From assembly GCF_017873135.1 (NCBI RefSeq), contig NZ_JAGGJV010000001.1, positions 1-64,000 on the forward strand: a DNA stretch of 64,000 nucleotides, written 5' to 3'. Origin of the DNA: Rhizobium herbae (GTDB lineage: Bacteria; Pseudomonadota; Alphaproteobacteria; Rhizobiales; Rhizobiaceae). Positions 27,683 through 36,669 of this stretch are shown piece by piece. The translations under genes were made by a program, and so were the position numbers. Below the pieces are notes generated by a model. The model saw nothing but the letters and a program-made list of their open reading frames with translations, was not told where the DNA came from and made no database searches. Each line of letters opens with the position of its first letter. The stretch's first letter is position 1.

Positions 27683-28636
27683 ATGGAAAATGGGAAATTC
27701 GCCTTGAACACCGCATCGCGCCCGCCCGGCCATACCATCATGCAAGGTCTCGCGATCATGCTTTTCGCCATGATCATCCTGCCCTGCATGGATGCGATCG
27801 CCAAATACATGGCGGTCTATCAGGGCATGTCGCCCGGACAGGTGACGTTCTATCGGTTCTTCTTCCAGCTGGTTTCGGTGCTGCCAATGCTGCTGTCGAC
27901 CGGCGGTCTGCGCGCCCTGAAGCCAAAGCGGCTCTGGTTCAATCTGCTGCGCGGGGTCCTCTTGGCCGCGGCCGCATTGTTGTTTTTCGTCGCGGTCAAA
28001 TACATGCCGCTGGCCGATGTCTTCGCCATCTATTTCGTCGAGCCGTTCATCCTCACCTGCCTTTCGGCCCTGATTTTGCGCGAAAAAGTCGGCTGGCGAC
28101 GGTGGATGGCGATCGTCATCGGGTTTGGCGGTGCGATGATCGTCATACAGCCGAGTTTCGAGATTTTCGGATTGAAGTCGCTGCTGCCGGTTTTCTGCGC
28201 GTTCCTGTTCGCCTGTTATCTTCTGCTGAACCGGCTGGTTGGCGATGCCGACACCCCTTTGACGATGCAGACGATTGCCGGCATCGGCGGCTCTTTGTTC
28301 ATGATCGTTGCCATAGCCGTCGGGCACGGTGCCGGTTCGGTGGATTTCGTGCCGTCGCTGCCGCATTCCACGCTCGGCTGGGTTCTGGTGGTCGCTCTCG
28401 GCACCATCTCGGGCTATGGTCATCTTCTCGTGGTCAAGGCGTTTCAGGCGGCCCCCGTGTCGCTGCTGGCGCCGTTCCATTATCTGGAGATCATCACCGG
28501 CACCGCCCTGGGTTTTCTGATTTTCGGCGAGTTTCCGACGCTGTCGAAATGGCTGGGCATCGCCATCATCGTCGGCTCCGGCCTTTTCATGATCTGGCGG
28601 GAGCGCCGGGCGGGGCGAATGGTAAAAATTGAATGA
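27683..28636 (+). CDS. EamA/DMT-superfamily transporter
   Basis: A 317-residue protein of about ten membrane helices made of two EamA repeats. The first repeat has MDAIAKYMAVYQGMSPGQVT and FYRFFFQLVSVLP; the second ends with APFHYLEIITGTALGFLIFG. It resembles the S-adenosylmethionine-uptake/RhaT-like branch of drug/metabolite transporters, but the substrate cannot be told. The ATG at 27683 is chosen; upstream in-frame codons back to 27413 run across the divergent regulator. Confidence 0.87.
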   Translation: MENGKFALNTASRPPGHTIMQGLAIMLFAMIILPCMDAIAKYMAVYQGMSPGQVTFYRFFFQLVSVLPMLLSTGGLRALKPKRLWFNLLRGVLLAAAALLFFVAVKYMPLADVFAIYFVEPFILTCLSALILREKVGWRRWMAIVIGFGGAMIVIQPSFEIFGLKSLLPVFCAFLFACYLLLNRLVGDADTPLTMQTIAGIGGSLFMIVAIAVGHGAGSVDFVPSLPHSTLGWVLVVALGTISGYGHLLVVKAFQAAPVSLLAPFHYLEIITGTALGFLIFGEFPTLSKWLGIAIIVGSGLFMIWRERRAGRMVKIE

Positions 28637-28731
28637 ATCCGGCAAGTCTTTGCTAAGGCTTATTCTTTCCGGATTGGAAACAGCTTCGGCCTAGTCTCGA
28701 TCCAGTTTCATGAGGAAACGGGAGAGAAACG

Positions 28732-29331
28732 ATGGGTGAACTTCGTCTTTCTTATCCGGCATGTGTGATCGCCGGGAAGATGCGCTTGACGACCGATGAC
28801 ATCGGTATTCTGCGCGAGCATGTTTTCGTTCAGGGGCTTGCCTCCTCGCAGGATGCGATGATCTTGCTCGCGATCAACGGTTCCTGCAGCGAAAAATGCG
28901 CCGAATGGCATCATTATTTCATCGACAGCATGACGGATTTCATCGTTCGCACCTGCTATCCGCAAGGGGCGATGGACGAATGGAATGCCGATTGGCTGAT
29001 TGCGATGATCTCGACGCGCGGCGTGGTGAATTCAAGCATCGAACTCGATCTCCTGTTTCACATCATCGACATCTCCACTCAAATTCCCGACAGTCTGTCG
29101 ATTTTCGCACTGGAACAGATCCGCGTCGCGATGACCGAGGATGTCGGCATCTGGGCCGGGCTTCGCGGCAACCGGCATGGACTGCAGAAGGCAGATATCC
29201 TTCTTATCGCCAGGGTCATGAGTGCCGTCGCGCGTTCGCGCGGCAGTCATCTGACGGCGCGCGAGCGCAGGATGCTGGATCAGATCGGCGTTCTGACGGG
29301 GGTGCCGGGCGATCATGCGGCAGCGGCATAA
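28732..29331 (+). CDS. Conserved hypothetical protein
   Basis: A 199-residue protein without signal peptide or membrane helices. It is mostly alpha-helical by composition, with ILREHVFVQGLASSQDAMIL, SCSEKCAEWHHYFIDSMTDF and HLTARERRMLDQIGVLTGVP. The N-terminal half mentions a Cys-x3-Cys pair (CSEKC) followed by WHH, which could hold a metal, but this is weak. I do not recognise the family. GGGAGAG precedes the ATG. It lies 98 nt before the SRPBCC-S2P fusion and may share a transcript. Confidence 0.75.
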   Translation: MGELRLSYPACVIAGKMRLTTDDIGILREHVFVQGLASSQDAMILLAINGSCSEKCAEWHHYFIDSMTDFIVRTCYPQGAMDEWNADWLIAMISTRGVVNSSIELDLLFHIIDISTQIPDSLSIFALEQIRVAMTEDVGIWAGLRGNRHGLQKADILLIARVMSAVARSRGSHLTARERRMLDQIGVLTGVPGDHAAAA

Positions 29332-29429
29332 CGTTCCAAGAAACGGGGAACCGGGCGCGACCGGTTTCCGGCACGATTTGTTCACTCTCTACGGCTAGCG
29401 TTCGGCTGACGGTCAATCGGAGGACGCAT

Positions 29430-30692
29430 ATGGCGACGCACATTCCGGCGATCGTGCTTCTGGTCATAAACGTCGGCCTTCTGTGGCTTCTGATGGCGGC
29501 CCCGCTCGGGCTGCGCACGGTGCGTGTACGCGCGGCATTCCGGGCCGATGCGGACAAGGTGTGGAACGCAGTTTTCCCGCTTGGCCACTCGGCCGACTGG
29601 CATCATTCCGTTCTCACCAGCCGCGTTCTGCCGGGCGCTCCCAACCGGGTGCAGCAGACCTATACCCATCTCGACCGGCATGGCCAGCCGATCGTCCGGT
29701 CCCTCGATATTACCCAGAAGCTCACCGGGAAGGAATATGACGCCCGCGTCCTCGACGACAGTGCTCTCGACGTATCGTTCTGGAAGGATTTTCGCGAGCG
29801 GCGGCGGATCGTGGAGGACGGCGATGCAGTTCACCTGACAATCGAACAGACGGATCGCTACCGGGGCTTTGCCTTTCTGATCTTCCGCCTGTTTGCGTTG
29901 CGGCGTGAAATGAAGGCGCTGCGTCAGTGGCTTGAAACAGGGCAGAGCAGGCCGGAACGTGCCGGGTTCGAGCATCCGTTGGTTCAATGCGCTCTGGCGC
30001 TGCTGTCCACGCTGCTTCTCTGGCCGTTCTTCGGCCTGACCCGCGATGGCCTGATGTTGTCGGCGCTGCTGACGCTGGTCGTCGCGCTGCATGAATTGGG
30101 ACACATGGCCGCCTATCGTGCTTTCGGCCACAAGACGGTACGAATGATCTTCGTGCCGTTGCTCGGCGGCATCGCCATCGGTGGCAGGCCCTACAATTCC
30201 CTGTTCGAGGTCTCCACATGCGCTCTGATGGGCCCGGGCATGTCGGCATTCTTCATTCCCGTGGCAATCGCTTTGCACAATGCGGGCGGCGAGGGAGCCC
30301 TTGCCTTCGTTTCAGGCCCTTCCGTTCTGATTTTCCTGCTGATCCTCGGCGCCTTCAACCTGCTCAATCTCCTGCCGATGAACCGGTTCGATGGCGGCCA
30401 GGTGCTGCGGCAGGTGTTTCGTTCACGCTTGAGCCTGATGACGGGGAGCTTCCTTGTCACCCTCATCATTCTCGGGGTGGGTTGGCGCGTCGGCATCTCG
30501 TCGCCGGCACTGCTGGCGGGCCTTGCCGTCTTTGCGTTGCTCAGCATGATGGGGCAGGGCGGCGTGAAACCTCGCGATCGTCTGGACGAAATGACGAGTG
30601 TCCAGCGGATCGCCAGCGGCCTGGGGCTTTATGCTGCCGTGACGTTGCACGGCTATGCCATCGTCTATGCGATGGACCGGCTGTTCGCCTGA
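29430..30692 (+). CDS. SRPBCC domain fused to site-2 protease (M50-like) membrane protein
   Basis: A 420-residue protein. One N-terminal membrane helix (residues 5-25) is followed by an SRPBCC/START-like segment (about 30-175: [20 protein letters not shown], and paired strands to [11 protein letters not shown]). A second half with about six membrane helices carries the zinc motif HELGH at 221-225 and the third-ligand motif [11 protein letters not shown] at 313-323, both of M50 site-2 proteases. It probably cleaves a membrane substrate, with the SRPBCC part as a lipid or ligand sensor; this is inference. Its 3' end overlaps lipB convergently by 28 nt. Confidence 0.82.
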   Translation: MATHIPAIVLLVINVGLLWLLMAAPLGLRTVRVRAAFRADADKVWNAVFPLGHSADWHHSVLTSRVLPGAPNRVQQTYTHLDRHGQPIVRSLDITQKLTGKEYDARVLDDSALDVSFWKDFRERRRIVEDGDAVHLTIEQTDRYRGFAFLIFRLFALRREMKALRQWLETGQSRPERAGFEHPLVQCALALLSTLLLWPFFGLTRDGLMLSALLTLVVALHELGHMAAYRAFGHKTVRMIFVPLLGGIAIGGRPYNSLFEVSTCALMGPGMSAFFIPVAIALHNAGGEGALAFVSGPSVLIFLLILGAFNLLNLLPMNRFDGGQVLRQVFRSRLSLMTGSFLVTLIILGVGWRVGISSPALLAGLAVFALLSMMGQGGVKPRDRLDEMTSVQRIASGLGLYAAVTLHGYAIVYAMDRLFA

Positions 30693-31423
30693 ACGGACGG
30701 CAGACAGTCGTCTTCATTGACCGTAGGGCCGAAAATATCCTCGAAGGACTGGCGAAGCCTGATGTCGACATCGGTCATCATGACCGGCAGGCCGAGATCG
30801 ACCAGGCTGGTGACGCCATAGCCGCGAATGCCGCAGGGCACGATGCCGTCGAAATGATCGAGATCGGGATCGACGTTCAGGGACATGCCGTGGAAGCTCA
30901 CCCATTTGCGCAGACGGATGCCGATCGCGGCGATCTTGTCTTCCGCCATCGCGCCATCGGGCAGGGTGGGGCGCTCCGGACGGCGGACCCAGACGCCGAC
31001 GCGATCCTCGCGCCGCTCGCCTTTCACGTTCATGCTGCCGAGCGTTTCGATAACCAGGCTTTCGAGTGCTGCAACGAAGGCACGGACGTCCTGCTTGCGA
31101 CGCTTGAGGTCGAGCATGACGTAGACGACCCGCTGTCCCGGCCCGTGATAGGTGTATTCACCGCCGCGGCCGGTCTGGAACACCGGAAACCGGTCGGGCA
31201 TCATCAGGTCGGCGGAATCGGCGCTGGTGCCGGCGGTATAGAGCGGCGGATGCTCGACGAGCCAGACGAGTTCATCCGCCTCGCCGGCGGAGATCGCCGC
31301 CACTTCACGCTCCATTGTTTCGACGGCCTGCGCATATTCGACCGGCGAGGGCGCGATTCTCCATCGCACCGGCGCAAAACCGTCGGCGGCGAAGAATGTC
31401 TTCTCAAGGTTTTCGCGTTGCAT
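30665..31423 (-). CDS. lipB: Lipoyl(octanoyl) transferase
   Basis: A 252-residue LipB, which moves octanoyl from acyl carrier protein to the lipoyl domains of 2-oxoacid dehydrogenases and GcvH. Signatures are [37 protein letters not shown], the Lys motif [20 protein letters not shown] and the catalytic Cys in [13 protein letters not shown]. The C-terminus is a little long and variable. It overlaps the 3' end of the opposing S2P gene by 28 nt. Confidence 0.96.
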   Translation of the reverse strand: MQRENLEKTFFAADGFAPVRWRIAPSPVEYAQAVETMEREVAAISAGEADELVWLVEHPPLYTAGTSADSADLMMPDRFPVFQTGRGGEYTYHGPGQRVVYVMLDLKRRKQDVRAFVAALESLVIETLGSMNVKGERREDRVGVWVRRPERPTLPDGAMAEDKIAAIGIRLRKWVSFHGMSLNVDPDLDHFDGIVPCGIRGYGVTSLVDLGLPVMMTDVDIRLRQSFEDIFGPTVNEDDCLPSVQANSRSIA

Positions 31424-31618
31424 GAGCCCGGCAATCCTGTTGATTTGTCGTCTAAATGGTACGCAACAGGCGAAGAGTCCAGCATTCTCAGGGGGTCGGC
31501 AAGCAGCCTGTTGAAATAGTTGATTGCACCGTCAACTTTCTGTCATCCTGCCCTTGTGCACCCCAAATGCTTTTGCTACATGCAGCCCCGCTGGAGCAAT
31601 CCAGCGCCTACCACGGTT

Positions 31619-31703
31619 GCGGTCGTGGCGGAATTGGTAGACGCGCAGCGTTGAGGTCGCTGTGGGGCAACCCGTGGAAGTTCGAGTCTTCTCGACCGCA
31701 CCA
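31619..31703 (+). tRNA. tRNA-Leu(GAG)
   Basis: An 85-nt tRNA. The acceptor stem GCGGTCG (31619-31625) pairs with CGACCGC (31693-31699), followed by discriminator A and an encoded CCA (31701-31703). The anticodon stem CAGCG/CGCTG encloses the loop TTGAGGT, giving anticodon GAG at 31653-31655, which reads CUC and CUU leucine codons. A long variable arm and the T-arm GTTCGAGTC fit a type II Leu tRNA. Confidence 0.96.
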
Positions 31704-31727
31704 TTTGGCTTCATGCCAAAACAAAAG

Positions 31728-31750
31728 CCCGCTTTGCAGCGGGTTTTTTT
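31728..31750 (+). terminator. Intrinsic terminator after tRNA-Leu
   Basis: CCCGCT pairs with AGCGGG around TTGC, followed by seven T. It lies 25 nt after the tRNA 3' end. Confidence 0.9.
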
Positions 31751-31791
31751 GTGCCCGTATGCCCGTCTTTCGGCCCATATCCCCAACGGAA

Positions 31792-32292
31792 TCAGCGGGT
31801 CTTGTCCTGTTTTGCAGAACGTTTTACCGCCCGCTCGCGCTTCAGGCGGGACAGCCGCTGCAGCCAGAAAATGCCGTCGAGCTGGTCGATCTCGTGCTGG
31901 AGGCAAATGGACAGTAGGCCGTCTGCTTCCTCTTGCCTCACGTCGCCAAGAAGCGTCTGGTAGCGGACGCGGATCAGGCGGGGCCGGACGACATCGTCGG
32001 TAATTCCCGGCATGGAGACGCTGCCTTCGGCATGCGCGGTCGTGTCAGCCGACGACCACACGACCTCGGGGTTGACGTATGTCTTCGGACCGGAGGCGGC
32101 ATCGAGTTCAATGACCGTCAGGCGTTGCAAAACACCGATATGCGGCGCCGTGATGCCGATCCCCGGTGCTGCTCGCATGGTGTCGAGCAGGTCTGTGGCA
32201 AGTGCAGCGAGATCCGCGTCGAAATGCTCGACGGCGGCTGCCGGCATGGCGAGCCGCGGATCGGGAAACCGCAGGATCGGTCGTATGGGCAA
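31792..32292 (-). CDS. Peptide deformylase-like protein lacking metal ligands
   Basis: A 166-residue homologue of peptide deformylase, which removes formyl from new proteins using Fe/Zn bound by one Cys and two His. Motif 1 is GIGITAPHIG (44-53; family GxGLAAPQ). Motif 2 is EGSVS (89-93; family EGCLS), so the ligand Cys is Ser91. Motif 3 is QHEIDQLDG (132-140; family QHExDHLxG), so the second ligand His is Gln137 while the catalytic Glu remains. Normal deformylase activity is therefore unlikely. It may be a regulatory or peptide-binding paralogue. Rhizobia usually encode a true def elsewhere. Confidence 0.85.
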   Translation of the reverse strand: MPIRPILRFPDPRLAMPAAAVEHFDADLAALATDLLDTMRAAPGIGITAPHIGVLQRLTVIELDAASGPKTYVNPEVVWSSADTTAHAEGSVSMPGITDDVVRPRLIRVRYQTLLGDVRQEEADGLLSICLQHEIDQLDGIFWLQRLSRLKRERAVKRSAKQDKTR

Positions 32293-32548
32293 GGGCAGGC
32301 TCCGTGTTTTCCAGCTGCGCCAGAGCTAAACAATTCATATGATTTTGCAACAGCTTGAGCAAAAATCATCGCGCTATCGGCTGGTTGCTGCAGCGGATGG
32401 TGGACCTCATCCGCGTGTTGGGTTAGCAGGGAGTGGCGGTTTGCTTTTTCAAGCTCGCTGCGACCATCGGTCTATGACGCCATCTTCCTGCTCGCCCGGT
32501 TTTGCGCCGGCGTCTTGGATGGCTGCAATTCTTTTTGAGGGCGGGCAT

Positions 32549-33976
32549 ATGAGCGGTACCGGCGAACAGGACAAAGACCGCAATCCCTCGGAAGTCGACG
32601 TCTATGACGGCTCGGATATCTATGCCGAAGACGGATCGGTGCGCTCCGATTACCTGATGCATGTCGGCGCCGCCATCGCTGACCGTGACCTGCTTTATCT
32701 CCGCCAGCATGTCGCCCGCCTTCACGCCTCCGAAATGGGTGACCTGCTGGAGTCAATACAGGCGGACCAGCGCCGGGCGCTCGTTTCGCTCCTCGGTGAC
32801 GATTTCGACCTCTCCGCGCTGACCGAGGTGGACGAGGCGATCCGTCTCGATATCGTCGAGCATCTGCCGAACGAGCAGATCGCCGCAGCGCTTGGCGAAA
32901 TGGATTCCGCCGACGCCGTCTACATCCTGGAAGACCTCGACCAGGAGGATCAGGAAGAGATCCTCTCGAAGCTGCCGTTCACCGAGCGGGTGCGGCTCAG
33001 GCGTTCGCTTGATTATCCCGAAAGCACGGCCGGCCGGCGCATGCAGACGGAGTTCGTCGCGGTGCCGCCGTTCTGGACGGTCGGCCAGACCATCGACTAC
33101 ATGCGCGAGGACGACAATCTTCCCGAGAGCTTCACCCAGATTTTCGTCATCGATCCGACCTTCAAACTGCTCGGCGCGCTCGATCTCGATCGCGTCCTGC
33201 GCACCAAGCGCTCGGTCAAGATCGAGACGATCATGCGCGAAACCAACCATCCGGTGCCGGCCGAAATGGACCAGGAAGAGGCGGCCCAGCTGTTCGAGCA
33301 GTATGACCTTCTGTCGGCTGCTGTTGTCGATGAGAACAACCGGCTGGTCGGTGTGCTGACCATCGACGATGTCGTCGACGTCATCCAGGAGGAAGCGGAA
33401 GAAGACCTGATGCGCCTTGGCGGTGTCGGCGACGAAGAACTGTCCGATTCGATCGGCAGCACGTCGCGCTCGCGCGTGCCCTGGCTCATGGTCAATCTGC
33501 TGACGGCGTTTCTGGCCGCTTCGGTCATCGGGTTGTTCGAAGCGACGATCCAGCAGATCGTCGCCCTTGCCGTGCTGATGCCCATCGTTGCCGGCATGGG
33601 CGGCAATGCCGGCTCGCAGACGATGACGGTGACGGTGCGCGCGCTTGCCACCCGCGATCTCGATATTCACAACGCCTGGCGCATCGTCCGCCGCGAGGCC
33701 GGCGTCGGCCTCTTGAACGGGATGCTGTTCGGGGTGCTGATCGGCATCGTCGCCGGCGCCTGGTTCCAGGACTACAATATTGGCGGCATCATCGCGGTTG
33801 CCATGCTGATCAACATGATCGCAGCCGCCCTTGCAGGCATCATGATCCCGCTGCTGCTCGACCGCTACGGGGCAGACCCTGCCGTCTCGTCGGCGGTTTT
33901 CGTGACGACCGTGACCGATGTCACCGGCTTTTTTGCCTTCCTCGGGCTCGCTACCTGGTGGTTTCGCATCGGTTGA
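32549..33976 (+). CDS. mgtE: Magnesium transporter MgtE
   Basis: A 475-residue MgtE with its three parts in order: an N-terminal helical superhelix domain (about 30-155, with HLPNEQIAAALGEMDSADAV), two CBS domains (about 160-290, including VGVLTIDDVVDVIQEEAEED), and five membrane helices with VLMPIVAGMGGNAGSQTMT near 345. It admits Mg2+ by a dimeric, Mg2+-gated pore. The ATG at 32549 gives MSGTGEQDKDRNPSEV; longer in-frame starts lack homology. No M-box riboswitch was recognised in the 250 nt upstream. Confidence 0.95.
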   Translation: MSGTGEQDKDRNPSEVDVYDGSDIYAEDGSVRSDYLMHVGAAIADRDLLYLRQHVARLHASEMGDLLESIQADQRRALVSLLGDDFDLSALTEVDEAIRLDIVEHLPNEQIAAALGEMDSADAVYILEDLDQEDQEEILSKLPFTERVRLRRSLDYPESTAGRRMQTEFVAVPPFWTVGQTIDYMREDDNLPESFTQIFVIDPTFKLLGALDLDRVLRTKRSVKIETIMRETNHPVPAEMDQEEAAQLFEQYDLLSAAVVDENNRLVGVLTIDDVVDVIQEEAEEDLMRLGGVGDEELSDSIGSTSRSRVPWLMVNLLTAFLAASVIGLFEATIQQIVALAVLMPIVAGMGGNAGSQTMTVTVRALATRDLDIHNAWRIVRREAGVGLLNGMLFGVLIGIVAGAWFQDYNIGGIIAVAMLINMIAAALAGIMIPLLLDRYGADPAVSSAVFVTTVTDVTGFFAFLGLATWWFRIG

Positions 33977-33991
33977 TGTCGGGCGAAAAAT

Positions 33992-34013
33992 TTGACTTTT
34001 ACGTCAAAGTCAA
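33992..34013 (+). promoter_or_regulatory. Palindromic operator before the MerR gene
   Basis: TTGACTTT and AAAGTCAA form a perfect 8-bp inverted repeat around TACGTC. The first 16 nt, TTGACTTTTACGTCAA, resemble the TTTACGTnnACGTAAA-like sites of LiuR-type MerR regulators. It lies about 130 nt before the MerR start and just after mgtE. Autoregulation is the simplest reading. Confidence 0.5.
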
Positions 34014-34142
34014 TCAGAGTGCTTCCCACTATCGCAACGGCCTCGATTCAGGCGGGTTGACCGGCGCGACACTTCAACCGCAGCTGCATTTCCCGGCGCC
34101 TTTCGCCAGATGTGACGGACTGTGGTTCCAGGCGAGGCAGGC

Positions 34143-34529
34143 GTGAACAAGTATTATACCATTACGGAGCTGACACGGGAATTCGGGGTTTCGACCCGCA
34201 CGCTGCGCTTCTACGAGGACGAGGGACTGATCCACCCGGAGCGACGCGGCCGTACACGGCTGTTTCGCTCGGCCGATCGCCGCCTGATCATGGAAATCCT
34301 GCGCGGCCGCCGCATCGGCTTCACCATCGCCGAAATCCGCGAAATCATTCACGTCTATCGCGATCCGCCGGGCGAGGCGGGGCAATTGCGCCTGCTGATG
34401 AAGCGCGTCGAAGAGAAACGCGACGAACTCAACCAGAAGCGCAAGGACATTGAAGAGACCTTGGAAGAGCTGAACAATGTCGAGGAAGCCTGCCTGACGC
34501 GGCTGGCCGAAATCGGCGTCGGCACCTGA
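34143..34529 (+). CDS. MerR-family transcriptional regulator
   Basis: A 128-residue regulator with an N-terminal winged helix (YTITELTREFGVSTRTLRFY, EDEGLIHPERRGRTRLFRSA) and a C-terminal dimerisation coiled coil (about 80-122: MKRVEEKRDELNQKRKDIEE). It lacks the paired Cys of metal-sensing CueR or CadR types. The small size and lack of a sensor domain resemble LiuR-like regulators of branched-chain amino acid breakdown, but no such genes lie nearby. Start taken as GTG at 34143, with GCGAGG at 34132-34137; another GTG at 34122 is possible. Confidence 0.88.
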   Translation: MNKYYTITELTREFGVSTRTLRFYEDEGLIHPERRGRTRLFRSADRRLIMEILRGRRIGFTIAEIREIIHVYRDPPGEAGQLRLLMKRVEEKRDELNQKRKDIEETLEELNNVEEACLTRLAEIGVGT

Positions 34530-34606
34530 GCGCTTAACCGTTTTCAGGCAGACTTTGAAGCTTTCCCGCTGATCCGGATTGAGGTGGCCGCCGACACTGA
34601 CCCTGC

Positions 34607-34624
34607 GCGTCACAGCACATTCAC
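34607..34624 (+). promoter_or_regulatory. Possible Pho box before the PhoX-family gene
   Basis: Two 7-nt half sites, GCGTCAC and CATTCAC, start 11 nt apart with 4 nt between, matching the spacing of PhoB sites (CTGTCAT-N4-CTGTCAT). Each half matches about five of seven consensus positions. The site is 45-62 nt before the ATG. The match is moderate. Confidence 0.3.
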
Positions 34625-34668
34625 AAGTGCATGCAATATCGCCTTCGTCACACAAATCGGAGGCTCGC

Positions 34669-36642
34669 ATGTCAGATCGCCAGAAAACCCGCGCCCGGCC
34701 GAATCCGCGCCGCGCCTTTTCCTCATCCTACGGCGAAATCCTCGCGGAAGGCGTCAATCGCCGCACTGTTCTCAAGGGGCTTTTCGGATCAGCCGCGATT
34801 GCGGCGATCGGTCATGGTATATCCGCAAATCCGGTCCGGGCCGCTGCGGCATCCAGCCTGACCTTTCCGGAACTGCAGCGGGTACGCGATACCGCCGACC
34901 ATTGGCCGCAAGGCTATGGCCGCCAGGTTGTCGCGCGCTGGGGCGATGCGCTGTTTGCCGACAGCCCGGCCTTCGATATTGCCAACCTTGATGGCAAGGC
35001 CGCCGAGCGCCAGTTCGGCTACAACAACGACTTCACCCAGTTCCTGCCCTTGCCGCAGGGCTCGACGTCGTCGGAGCACGGTCTGATGGTCGTCAGCCAT
35101 GAATATGCGACGCCTTTCCTGATGTTTCCCGGCCTCACCGATGAGGATTACCGCGAGAAACTGACCGACAACCAGATCCGCGCGCTGATGGGCTGTCTTG
35201 GCGTCAGCGTCTTCGAGGTGGCAAAGACGGGCCGGGAATGGAAGATCGTTCTCGACAGCAAATATAACCGCCGTGTCCACATGGGCACCGAGATGGATAT
35301 TTCCGGTCCGGCCGCAGGCGACGACCGTTTGAAGACCAAGGCGGATCCGACCGGCAAAATAGTGTTCGGCACGATCTCCAACTGCAATGGCGGCATCACC
35401 CCCTGGGGCACGATGCTGTCGGGTGAGGAAGGCGCCATGGATGTCTTTGCCGGCGACTACAAGACGCTGCCCAACCAGGAACTGGTCGAACGGCAGGGTT
35501 GGGACGAAGACGAAAACGACATCTACTCCGTCAGCCGCGTCGATCCGCGCTTCAAGTTCGAGAAAGAGCCGAACGAATGGATGCGGTTTGACTGGGTGGT
35601 CGAGATCGACCCGTTCGACCCGCAAGCAAAGCCGGTGAAGCGGACATCGCTTGGCCGCATGACGCACGAAGGCGCGCAGGTCACCGTCGCGCCGGATGGC
35701 CGCGTCGTGGTGTTCATGGGCGACGATGACGACTTTGAATATCTCTATCGCTTCGTCACCCGCGATCCGTGGAACCCGGCCGACCGGGCTGCCAACAAGG
35801 ACCTTCTCGACAACGGCACGCTGTCAGTCGCCAAATTTTCGAGCGACGGGACGATGACCTGGTTGCCTCTGACCGCAGGCGAGGGGCCGCTGACCGCCGA
35901 AGCCGGCTTTGCGACCCAAGCCGATGTCGTGCTCAACACACGTGCCGCGGCCGATCTGGTGGGCGCGACGCCGATGGATGCGCCGGAAGGGTTCGTGCCG
36001 CATCACGGCACCGGCAAGCTTTACGTGGCGATGACGGAGAACGAGGACCGGCTGGCGGCGGGCAAGGGCGACGAGCGCGAAACCGTCAACATCGCCAATC
36101 CGCGCGGACCGAACCCGCACGGCCATCTTCTGGAACTCGTGCCGCCCGGCGCACCGGACAAGCCGGATCATGCCGCCGATACGTTCAAATGGGACGTCTT
36201 CGTGCTGTGTGGCGATCCGACCAAGCCCGAGGACGAGGCGATGTTCAATCCGGGCACGACGGCGTCCGGCTGGTTCACCGACCCCGACAATCTCGGCGTC
36301 GATCCCGCCGGTAGACTCTGGGTCACGACCGATGGTCCGCCGCCGGAAGGCATTGCCGATTCGATGTATGTGATGGACACGGAAGGTCCGGGGCGGGCGT
36401 TGCCGAAGCTGTTCTATATTGCTCCGGTCGGCTCGGAATGCTGCTCGCCGACATTCACGCCGGATGGCACGAACGTCTTTGTCTCCGTGCAGCATCCGGG
36501 CGAATTGCGGATGTCCGACAACGAGGATGCGACTGCTATCGCCGACGCCGGAACGGCCTGGCCGGATTTTGCCGACGGTATGCCGGCACGCCCGTCGCTG
36601 ATCGTCATCACCCGCGACGACAATGGTGTTGTTGGAAACTGA
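34669..36642 (+). CDS. PhoX-family (DUF839) protein with Tat signal
   Basis: A 657-residue protein. A twin-arginine signal is visible (NRRTVLKG at 30-37, then the hydrophobic SAAIAAIGHGI), so export is as a folded protein with cofactors. The rest is a beta-propeller of the PhoX/DUF839 family, with GLMVVSHEYATPFLMFPG, ISNCNGGITPWGTMLSGEEG, GRMTHEGAQVTVAPDGRVVV, GRLWVTTDG and PVGSECCSPTFTPDGTNVFV. Characterised PhoX enzymes are Ca/Fe alkaline phosphatases; many relatives are untested. The ATG at 34669 follows CGGAGGCTCGC. Confidence 0.88.
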   Translation: MSDRQKTRARPNPRRAFSSSYGEILAEGVNRRTVLKGLFGSAAIAAIGHGISANPVRAAAASSLTFPELQRVRDTADHWPQGYGRQVVARWGDALFADSPAFDIANLDGKAAERQFGYNNDFTQFLPLPQGSTSSEHGLMVVSHEYATPFLMFPGLTDEDYREKLTDNQIRALMGCLGVSVFEVAKTGREWKIVLDSKYNRRVHMGTEMDISGPAAGDDRLKTKADPTGKIVFGTISNCNGGITPWGTMLSGEEGAMDVFAGDYKTLPNQELVERQGWDEDENDIYSVSRVDPRFKFEKEPNEWMRFDWVVEIDPFDPQAKPVKRTSLGRMTHEGAQVTVAPDGRVVVFMGDDDDFEYLYRFVTRDPWNPADRAANKDLLDNGTLSVAKFSSDGTMTWLPLTAGEGPLTAEAGFATQADVVLNTRAAADLVGATPMDAPEGFVPHHGTGKLYVAMTENEDRLAAGKGDERETVNIANPRGPNPHGHLLELVPPGAPDKPDHAADTFKWDVFVLCGDPTKPEDEAMFNPGTTASGWFTDPDNLGVDPAGRLWVTTDGPPPEGIADSMYVMDTEGPGRALPKLFYIAPVGSECCSPTFTPDGTNVFVSVQHPGELRMSDNEDATAIADAGTAWPDFADGMPARPSLIVITRDDNGVVGN

Positions 36643-36669
36643 GACTGAGAAAAGCCGGGGCCGGTGGGT

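Noticed and set aside
28896..29429. N-terminal extension of the SRPBCC-S2P gene back into the 199-residue gene
   Set aside because: The in-frame stretch has no coding character and overlaps the real gene at 28732; the ATG at 29430 has AATCGGAGGACGC upstream.
31619..31703. Attachment site at the tRNA-Leu 3' end
   Set aside because: No integrase or direct repeat of the tRNA end was found nearby, so there is no support for an integrated element.
32293..32548. M-box (ykoK) Mg2+ riboswitch before mgtE
   Set aside because: No recognisable conserved M-box core; the class is rare in Alphaproteobacteria.
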